NCBI GenBank assembly: GCA_903772945.1
Contig: CAICTM010000814.1
Span: 1 to 47,034, forward strand
Source: Seminavis robusta
Lineage: Eukaryota > Bacillariophyta > Bacillariophyceae > Naviculales > Naviculaceae
Length of the DNA stretch: 47,034 bases
Direction: 5' to 3'
Each line of letters opens with the position of its first letter. The first letter of the stretch is position 1. The notes under the pieces are model-generated. The model ran no database searches. It was given only the letters and a program-made list of their open reading frames with translations, and was not told the origin of the DNA. A program made the position numbers and the translations under genes. Shown in pieces: positions 9,198-18,134 of this stretch.

Positions 9198-9952
9198 GCA
9201 ATCCTGGCTACACAATACCTGTCAATGCAGCTGAATCTTCTTGTCCGCCACCTCTACCGATACTGTAGCAGTCGACTGTGCAACGTGTAAAGTGGGAATC
9301 TTCGTGGCGGCGTTGTTTTCGTGAATATTAAAAGCGTTCATGGTGATTTGATTATGAAAGTGAACAGTTGGTCAACAAATTCGCAGAAGATTTGGCTCTC
9401 GCTTACCGGCATGGTACCGGTACCGGAGACTGAAGGAGATTCTTCAAAGGGGAGCCAATTTAAAAGGGGAACAGGGGAACTGTCGCCACGATTCACATTC
9501 GGTCGCGTTGCAGGGTTTTGAACCGGTCTGCGTCAGTGGTCGGTCCTTGAGGTGGTCCGAGAATTGCTCCAAGGACAGCCCTGATGTGGGACGAGGTGCA
9601 TCCAGAGATATCGGCCTGCCCTGAAGTTAGCCTGGTAGCTAGCTAGATAGCGACCAAGGAGTTGGTCCTGCATTTCAGTTCTTCTTGGAGGAGCGAGGTC
9701 CTGAGGCCATGGGCTTAGCAACGGACCATGTGTTCGAAAGGCTAAGTAGAGTCTGCCTTTCATGTCCTCCCCTTTACCAATTGGCGGCTTTCCGTACTAG
9801 GGTACCATGGCAGATACTGCGCTTGTGTCCTCTCAGTCAGATTACGCTCATGTAATTGTGATTCTTCTTTAAAATTTATCCTATGAATTATGACTTTGCA
9901 CCACATTTGAACATTGACGATCAGTGCAAAATGGTCACAAAGGCACATACCT
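9198..9952. other. Intergenic, no gene seen
   Basis: Several 60-75 codon frames exist on both strands, none with a recognisable domain or favourable start. Contains GGTACCGGTACCGG near 9415 and CTAGCTAG near 9642. A 13-bp tandem duplication (TTGCATGATTGGA type on the minus strand) lies at its left edge, around the start of the DUF6824 relic. Confidence 0.5.
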
Positions 9953-11945
9953 TTACGCCCAGGTCATGTCATAACTGTTGACAGACCACCCATCCAGGCT
10001 GCTTTCGACAGAGTCTGCTCCGAGAGATCCCACCATGACAGATCCAGCAACAAGAGAGCCACTTGTCGGGAAGCTGGTTGTGTCTTCATCCCTCGGCGTT
10101 GCCTGGGATTTCACCTCGGGCTCTTGCAACACAAATCTTCTTGGCTTGACTTGCCAGGAAGCAACTGCTGTGGAAAGATCGCCATCAGTGTCACTTTCGG
10201 TACCGGTATCCACACTAGGACTAGCCATGCTTTGTGTAGCAGGTGGATAAAGACCTGGGGTGGTGGTGTCATCATCTACGCCATCGTCGCTGGTATCGTT
10301 TTCTTGGCTGGGTTCTGAACTATCGACATTAAGGTCTGTAAGGTCCTTGAGACTTCTTGAACGGTCGGCAGCCAGTCCGCTTTCAGCCATGGCCGCTTTG
10401 CTGGTTTGAGTGGTGTAGATGTAGGCGAGGCCACAAGCAGCCATGGCTATGATTCCACAAGCAATGGCCACGTAAATAGCGACCTCCGTTAAATCGATTG
10501 TCGAGGCGTTTTCTTCATCGTTCGCATCTTTTTGAACTTGCTGCGCTTGTTGCGGAGGCAGAGCAAGCAAAGCCTGGAAGGTTTCCGCTTCTTCTCCTAC
10601 TACACTGCTCACAATGTCATCATTTCCCAAGTTGCCATGAAGTAGACCATCAAACGTTCCTTCACGAATGCTCTTTTCGATATCCTTGGTGACCTTCTGC
10701 TTGATCATTTCAGGCACCAATTGCAGTATGGTTTCGGCACTGACAGGGATTTCAGATCCCTCCTCGAGCTGCTGCAGCAATTCTTGAATATACTGTACAC
10801 CCAACTGCACCACTTGAAACGAGATCCGCCAAGAAGTCCACATTAAGGGGTCCACACCTTCGCCAAGAACACCCCCAATTCGTGGTACCATCAATGTCGT
10901 TGAAGCCACAGAACCTTGCTGCTTTCCATTTGGGGACGCGAAGACGTCTTTGGAGGTCAAGAGCATGTCATCCTTTATGACGCAGACGTTCGTCGTGAAA
11001 TCCTCACAGTACATCATGCGAACGCTCATCAGCATAGAATCTTTAATGGGCTTCAACTTGACGTCGTCATCAACAGGGATTCCATCAGGCGACCACAAAG
11101 AGATGCCAACCACGAAATCTATGGCGCTCGAAAAACTCTGCACATCGGCAATGACATCGTACTTTGGCGGATCTGCTACTTGAGGATTTGCGGCAATCGC
11201 ATTCATGGGTGGATCTGTAGTGGCTGTTGAGTGCACTTGCACAGGTATCTGTGATGGATTCTGGGTAGGACTTAAGGTAGGTACGAGAGAGGGTGCGCTG
11301 TCACTGCTCTTGTGGGGGTCTGTGAGGGAATGCTGGCAGCCGGATCTTTGTGACTACACCCGTTGGAGCCATTGTTGGGCTTTCCGTAGAGGTCGTGCCA
11401 GCTTCACTGTTCGACCCAGACGGACTTTGAGTGAAAGCTGATTCAGAAGGGGATAGAGTAGCATCTTCCTCGGTAGATGGTCCTGTAGTGGACAACGTGG
11501 ACAACTGAGTTGGCGACAATGATACTGGAGGCGTTGATACCGAGGGAGGCCTGTCTCCAGCAGTAGGTTGTTTCGTTGGTTCCTGCGTCGTCTGCGCTGT
11601 CTGTTGGGCTGATGGTGGATTAGTTGTGGTGATCAACGTTGGGCTTTTCGTGGGGGACAATGTTGGCTCTTCTGTCGTAGGTAATGGAGTTGCTAGTCGA
11701 GTGGGATTCGGTGTTGCGATAGTTGGGCTTTGCGTAGGATTCTTGGTCGTGGGTTCAGGAGTGGGTTCGCCTGTACGTGGCGCTTCTGTGGGCTTGATTG
11801 TTGGATCAGGGGTAACTTTGATTTCCGTGGGAGAAGGAGTGAGGGGTGCCCGTGTTGATCCTGCAATTATTTCGACACTGATAGAGGTGCAGGTATGCAA
11901 CAGTGTAGCCACGAGAACTGACGCAAGCGACAGTTGGACCTTCAT
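9953..11945 (-). CDS. Pro/Thr-rich single-pass membrane protein with signal peptide
   Basis: Predicted 650 residues from ATG 11945 (MKVQLSLASVLVATLL), a clear signal peptide cut near residue 22. Residues about 30-220 are Pro/Thr/Ser-rich with repeated PTxxPT units (TPSPTEIK, PTLSPTKSPT), as in heavily O-glycosylated cell-surface proteins of diatoms. A globular extracellular part follows (PKYDVIADVQSF, FVVGISLWSPDG, with a few Cys), then an acidic linker, one membrane helix (VAIYVAIACGIIAMAACGLA) and a Ser/Asp-rich tail of about 150 residues. The two open frames only join if an intron at about 11320-11359 is removed (GTGTAG...TCACAG, 40 bp); this links APT to DPHKSSDSAP in frame. A 48-bp alternative also restores frame, so the exact junction is uncertain. 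Probably a cell-wall or adhesion-related surface protein; not a family I can name. Confidence 0.65.
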
Positions 11946-13300
11946 TGTCGACGTTTGATGAAAACTCAGGAATATTGCACTGGTCGAAGACAGTACCTCG
12001 CAGGCCGAATCCTTCAATCAAACAACCTGTGTGAATGCTCTGGGTTTGGTCCTGATTGCGGCCGAAAAGAACTGCATGAATAAAGTGCCGAGAAGAATTC
12101 CGCGGGAGTCGTTTCTAGAAAAGGAATTTTTTCAAGGCCATTTTTGGCCAAAACCAAAATCTCTGACGGTGCCTCGGTTCTAGCTAGCTACCAGTACCAC
12201 CGGTCATGTATGCATACTGCGGTACCGAGCCAGCTCGCTGCACCGGCAACACCCAGGGTTCAGAGCGCACAGCCGCTTCATGCGAACCATTCCACTGGCC
12301 AAATCAAGTAGCTAGTTGAACTCTCCCTTTCGGGCTTGAATCCCAACCACTGCCTCCGAGCTTGACAACGGTGGCAATGATGCAGTAGCAGTACCGGTAG
12401 TCTGCTACCGGTACTACGAGTTTACACGTACCGGTACCGAGGTACATGTAGTCGAGGATTGGGAAGCTGTAAACAATGTATGCTGCCGCTATGGTTCTGT
12501 CTCTTTGGAGTGCCCTGGCCTATTACAGTAGCAAGAGCTGTTGGGATCTAAACACTGTAATTAGCAGCTGTTAGATATCGGTGCATGGGAGGGTGGCTGG
12601 GCTGAAGAGAGCACCATGGTCAAGCAAGCTACTAGTACCAGGTACCACTTGGAGAGCAAACGCACAACCTTGAAGCCAGCATGACCAGCAGGAAACTGTA
12701 GATGCTGCCAGCCTTTCCAGCATTGGAACGGTTGGTGGGCAACAAGAGAACAACCACCAAGCAAGTGCTTATTCTCTTGTCTTCGTGCGTCAACAACCGT
12801 TGCTGTCCAAAGCCTGCTTTCTTTCCTGCCAGATCCCATAAAGCCAAACCCTATGGTCCTCAATTTATCGCCCCTGATCCCACAGAACCCAGTCCAGAAT
12901 TTGAACTCTTTCTTTGTTTTTAAAAGCCTGGCCCTCACTTGCTTGGGTAGACGAAGCCCCCGTTTTAGAGGGTTTCTCTTCCTTCGACCCTACCTCTAGC
13001 TACCGGTAGCTGGCTTCCAAAGGAGCAAGTGTGAGTCCTTTTCTTGTTCCTTGCACACTTTTGACTTTCGAGCTTTCGAGTACATCAGCCAATGCAAGGA
13101 GATGAAAGATGTGATTGTAAATAAATGTGTTCTTGCTAATACTCTTTTTTTAAAAATGAATCTCAAGTTACATGCAGCCCATCTTTGTTTCATTGTATAC
13201 CTTTCCTTTCACGTTCCATGCATCGTGATGCCGCTTTCCTGCAGTTTGTTTTTGCTCCGTGAGCCTCGAACAACTTCACTTTTGCTTTGGGGCAGTAGCT
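11946..13300. other. Intergenic, no gene seen
   Basis: About 1.35 kb with only short unconvincing frames; the longest, 125 codons on the minus strand at 12561-12938, lacks any recognisable feature. It contains a small perfect hairpin (GGCCATTTTTGGCC, near 12138) and several TACCGGTA and CTAGCTA palindromes near 12180-12440 and 13005. Confidence 0.5.
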
Positions 13301-14646
13301 TCAAGCGTTGCGATCAGGTTTCTGGCACACAACAACATAGGTTCCACTAAAGATTCCTGTTTCTCCACCGTCACGAAGCGCAATGGCAGCCTTCTTCAAC
13401 ATCTTTTGAGTCTTCAAAGTTCCAGTTGGAGCAATGCGCAAAGTTTCAAACAACCAGACCAACGAATGGAAAAAGACTTCCCCGAACCAAGTGAATTGGA
13501 AGCGCAAGGTGAAAGGATTCCAGCTTGGGCACATGGGCAAATACCAGGGTTCAATTCCGGTTTCTTTGTCATTTGCCTTTAGGGCTAGGTCTTCCTCACT
13601 CAACACTTTGAAGCCAACTTCCTCCAACAACTTAACGCAAGTTTTTTGGGTAATAAGGTCTGGCAAAGCGTTTCCTTCCTCAATTCCCTTCTTGATACGG
13701 CGGTGTTCTTCGTTGGTGGGATCGTACTTGTCGGTCATGGACCACTCATCAAGAATGAAGTAAGCACCGGGCTTCAAAACGTTGTAAATATTCGTGTAGA
13801 GGGCCCTGAAGTCTGGGGCGTGACAGGTTGCTTGCAGACCATAGGCTCCATCAAAGCTGTCGTGCTCAAATTTCATCTTCATGTAATCTCCTTGGATGAT
13901 TTTGCATAGGCCACGAGTACGTGGATCCGCCTCGTTGAGCATGTTTCCGCGATTGACCTGGTAGGGGTTGATGCTGATGCCAGTGACCTGGCACTCCAAG
14001 AACCTGCAAATGTTTCGCATGGGTCCTCCAATGCCGCATCCAACATCCAAAATATTTTTGTCTTTGCCAAACACACGCAGTTTGGAAGCCATCTCGTATT
14101 CGTGGCGGCGGAGAGACTCATCAAAACTTTCATACGGAGCGCGGTTCGCGTAGTGGAAGCAATGGCCCCAGCCCCATTCATAAAACACCGTGGCCAAATC
14201 ATAGTATCCACTGACCATGTCCTTGTATTCGCTGAGGCGGTCTTCAGTTGCAGACACCATGTTGCAGAACTTGTCAATCCCTGTATCGACGTCAGAGCTG
14301 AAGGTCAAATTTTCGTCCTGACGAATGAATCAGAATCCATGAAGTGAGGTTTGAATCCATGAAGTGATGCTCGAAAGAGACAAAAGACTGAACCACAAAC
14401 AAGTTAAAATCCACTTACATGAACTCCCAACTGCTTCTTGAAAGTCCACCAACGTCCAATGGGATCAGCGGAAGTGAAGAACTGCATGGCCAAAACCGTC
14501 ATGGTCACAGCCCCAAGAATCCCGAGAGATACGGCGATGGGCAAGGGCATTCCACCCGAGTAGTTCCCAATGATGGAGAGCTGCTCCGTCATCAGGGTAG
14601 AGAAAGACTCCATGGTTTCCGAGGTCAAAAAAGAGGAGGGATTCAT
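13301..14646 (-). CDS. ERG6: Sterol C-24 methyltransferase
   Basis: Two exons on the minus strand, 14646-14419 and 14317-13301, give 414 residues. The 101-bp intron has a GTAAGT donor and a CGTCAG acceptor in phase 0; it contains AATCCATGAAGTGA twice. Residues 34-56 (PLPIAVSLGILGAVTMTVLA) form a membrane helix, so the enzyme probably sits at the ER. YEWGWGHCFHYA at 122-133 is the sterol-binding signature of the family, LDVGCGIGGP at 166-175 is the SAM-binding motif I, and YGLQATCHAPD corresponds to the conserved motif II region. It transfers a methyl group from S-adenosylmethionine to C-24 of a sterol side chain, a step to the C28/C29 sterols typical of diatoms. The start at 14646 is preferred; ATG 14613 is an alternative. 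All key motifs are intact. Confidence 0.93.
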
Positions 14647-15396
14647 GATGAAAGTGTTCAAAAAGATATGTTTTCTTCTGGCTTTGTGTGTGAGGAGGTT
14701 CTGGATTTCCAGGCTGGGAATTGTGAGATTGTGGTTGAAGAAACCAAAGAGTCTAATTTCCAAGATTCTCACAAATCAGGAAGCGGAACCTTTGACACCT
14801 ACTTGCTCCTCCTAGATACGCCAGCCAGGTAGCTATCCTCCCAGACCTGGATACTCGCGGCTTGTGGATCCGGATGTTCTGAGTCGAGGTTGAGTCGAGT
14901 CATGGTCGCGGCTGCAAGATCACTTACTTGATATTTCAGAATGCTGAATTTGAGTTCGCTCGGCTTTGGCTTCAATGAGACCTAATTGCGAAACGTAATG
15001 GCGCTCAATCCAGGATGACAGGCGCAGAAATATTCCTCGCGCAAGTTACGACACCTTGAGTATTCATTTTCTAATACGATCCAGTGATCACGTGGACAAA
15101 GCATTTAGTTAAGAGGAAGCTTGTACCGGTACTGATATTCTTGCAAGCAGGGCGATCTTTTTCTATCTTTCGTCCAAAATGGCCCAAAATATTTTAATAG
15201 CGGTCCTGCACACCAAGCAGGTATGGAAACATCCTGTAAAAGCTATGAACGCTGGTACCGGTGCAAGTACCAGTAAGGCAATAATGTACTAGCTAGCTAG
15301 CTAGTGTTCAAAGCTTGCATTGGGGTCGCAGATATTTGATTACATCATGTATGCGACAGGACCTCTGTGGAAAGGTCATTCGTGGCAAAATACTTA

Positions 15397-15716
15397 AGCG
15401 ACGATTCACCGAGGCATAGGAGACGATTGAAAGGATTTAAAAGACGAAAGCAATCGTCTCCTATATTTAAGAGACGATTCAGTAGGAGGCATTCCAATTA
15501 GGAGACGATCGTTTCGAAATAGGAGACAATCCGAAAGATTTAGGAGACGATACCATACAGTTTACATGGTACACTTAAAAGAGACGATCTGTTGAAAATA
15601 GGAGACGATTCAAGAGGAGACAAAAGATTTAAGAGACGATCCGTTTCGTCTCCTATTTTTAGGAGACGAAATCCATTAAATAGGAGACGATCAAAAGGAT
15701 TTATTGGACGATCGTT
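15397..15716. repeat. Interspersed array of AGGAGACGAT motifs, both orientations
   Basis: About 16 copies of a 10-13 bp word, consensus TAGGAGACGATC with variants TAAGAGACGATT, AGGAGACAATC and AAAGACGAAAG, occur at irregular 10-35 bp intervals. Clear copies begin near 15418, 15468, 15499, 15541, 15577, 15599, 15630, 15660 and 15681. Two are inverted, near 15451 and 15644; the latter with its neighbour at 15660 makes a perfect 11-bp-arm hairpin (TTTCGTCTCCT / AGGAGACGAAA). Spacers are AT-rich and unrelated. Small open frames through the array are chance products of the repeat. Confidence 0.85.
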
Positions 15717-16536
15717 TGCACGACTCGAGTTTCCACAGAGGTCCAGCTTACTAGCTAGTATGCGACTAACCACACTGTTCCTTTTCCAGGAAAACAGAGC
15801 GTTGCGATGCGAGATCTGCTCTTTAGCCAGACCCGGAGGCGGACACTGCAAATGTATGTGATGCCAAAGCCGGATGTCAATCTGACCCGAAGAGTACTGT
15901 AAGGCTTCAGCAGGATTTTAGCAGGATATCCTGGATCGAGCCTTCTTCAATGGCATTCTGATTGCCGTTTGCTACTGGTATTTTAAACGATGTGGACGGG
16001 AAAATACCTGTGTTGGTTTGAAGGGAAGCAAAGTAGGCCTGGCTGGTGGGCGACAGAGCCATTGCCCGCACGCTTTTTTCTGGAAACTGAAGCAATCATA
16101 GCATGTTCCGCACTTGGATATTAGCTAGGAATGCAGGATTTGCGCCGCATCATTGCAGGGGTCACCCGTATGGACGAAACACAAATTTCGTTCTTATGTA
16201 ACTATGGACTGTCAATGTGCCTGACGAGATGGGCTCGAGGGAAAAACTAAACCTGAGTGACACGAATCCATCGTACGTTTGCTTGGAAAGCTAGGAATGC
16301 AGCAAGTCAGATTACGATGCATTGCCGTCCCAATAAGGATATGAACAAGCAACAAGCCAGTGGGCCAACGAGACAAAGTGCCTTTTGCGTAGGTGCATCA
16401 TTCACTTTGATTGTCAAATGCCAGATTGGAAGGTTATGATGGTCGCTTGATGTCAGAGAATGGCGTTTCCCACGATGCCTTGCGATGGTTGTAAACAGAG
16501 AGGAGGCAAAGACAAAAGCAGACTGGCTGCTGGCTG

Positions 16537-16959
16537 CTATGAACACGAGTTCTCAAGCTGGGTCAACCCGAAGGTTGTGCCAATGTCCAATGGTGGGGGC
16601 ATGTTTGTGTTCCAGGCTACAATCATCATCCTATCCAAGATCCCATCCAAGCAAGTGGCAACCAGAACTCCAGCATGATTGATAGGTGGCTTGCCTCGGA
16701 GGCAGTCTGTCAACTGTCTAATATTTAGCACTCTCCCTTTTGATTGGCACTTGAGAGCCTCGTACAGAAGGTTGAGTACCATCATCACAGACCAAGCGTT
16801 TTCACCACCCAGCCCAAGGAAGAACATTTAGATCTTGCCTCCCGCTCCAAACCACTCCACAAGCTGGCCACCACCTTGATGACTCTTTTCATTGGCGACA
16901 ACCGTTTTCATCAAGGATGGTGCACGGAACAGCTTGGAATTCCTGGACCAGCTTGCCAT
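16537..16959 (-). pseudogene. Possible broken ORF of unknown family
   Basis: The minus strand from ATG 16959 reads 43 codons (MASWSRNSKLFRAPS...) to a TAA at about 16828-16830, then resumes in the same frame with MFFLGLGGENAW for 96 codons to a stop at 16537. The amino-acid composition looks protein-like (VVANEKSHQGGGQLVEWFG; CLDGILDRMMIVAWN), but I recognise no family. It may be a relic with one nonsense codon, or chance. Confidence 0.22.
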
Positions 16960-18134
16960 GACTGGCTCACCTTGCAGTTCAGCTGCAGTCTTTAATTAAT
17001 TATTTAATTAATTTGGCCCTCTCTTTATGGAGAACAGCTGTAATGACACTACTTTCACGCACCCAGCGATCGGAGAAGGAGAAGGACGACGACCAAACAA
17101 CATCTCAAGAAGCTATCAAAACAAGCCATTAATTTTTTCTCGTCACAGCCGCTTCCACCCAAAGTACGGTAGAGGTGTAGAGGTACGATGTACTTTGTCA
17201 CTCTCATGGTAGCATTCAGGTGATACACCCTATAATAACTATGTCAATATTGACATGCCTGCCACCTAGCTAGCTTGCAGAAGTCAAATATTTGGTGGCT
17301 GGTGTGGTTCAAAAAAAAGACTTAGCACCAACTATCTTAAATTTAAGGCATACTACTCTCATTTTTAGCGGCGTTTGCGCTGTACCATACGGTACCTGGT
17401 ACCGCAGCAGCTTTTGCTTCTGGATCGACGACTTGTAACTTACTTGTAACGGAAGACGGAAGGCAAGAAGCCGTGTGGCTTCGTGGCCAGCATGCGGTAG
17501 TCTACAGCTATGCCGTGGTACTGTACCAGATCTGGCTAGTACCTTCTTTTGACCTTCTTCGAATTCATCGAGTACATGTATGTAAGTCCAACGAACAGTC
17601 GCGGTATCGGCAGCTGGTTCTTGCATTGAACGATTACTGGGTCACCAGAACAGATCGGCGCCTTCTTCGGAACACTTTTCCTTAAATCTGCCCATGATCA
17701 GGTCATTTAGATTTAATGCTAAAACTGTATTTAAATCCGGTGCTTGAAGTGCTCCAAACGACACTAAGAAGCGGACTGAAGCGGGAGCAAAACGGGGCAG
17801 TGGTCAGAAAGCTCCGAGAGAATCTCTGTATGCAATCTACAACCGTAAATTCACTGTGCTTCTTCAATCCGTCTCATAGTCCTGACTGCACCTCGAAACC
17901 GTTGTCTGTTGGCGCACTGCGCAGCAACCAGTTAGCTCTGTAAACCTGACCATCGTTGCGGTAACTTTGGGCTGATCCCTGATCCGCGGTTTCGCCTCCC
18001 AGACTGGAGTCACCTCACCCAGCACCGCTTGTTTTCGACTAGATTAGTTAGTTCGAAGGAAGAGAAACAGAGCAAAGTCTCAGCTGCATACTTCACGACG
18101 CTGGTGATGCAAGCAGCTTGCAAGCCCAATCAAC

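Larger units (their letters stand above)
14647..18134. other. Gene-poor 3.5-kb region
   Basis: No confident gene. It contains the AGGAGACGAT array (15397-15716), a weak broken frame (16537-16959, minus), an AT-rich palindrome of TTAATTAA words at about 16993-17012, and TACCGGTA and CTAGCTAG motifs (for example 15124, 15257, 15290). The last few hundred bases upstream of 18135 should hold the promoter of the first receptor gene; no TATA box is evident. Confidence 0.5.

Noticed and set aside
12561..12938. 125-codon minus-strand ORF
   Set aside because: Cys/Trp-rich random-looking composition; several overlapping frames of similar length on both strands.
15397..15716. CRISPR array interpretation of the AGGAGACGAT repeats
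   Set aside because: Repeats are too short, vary in sequence and orientation, spacing is irregular, and the context is eukaryotic.
15592..15861. 89-codon Arg-rich ORF
   Set aside because: Created by reading through the AGGAGACGAT array; no domain.
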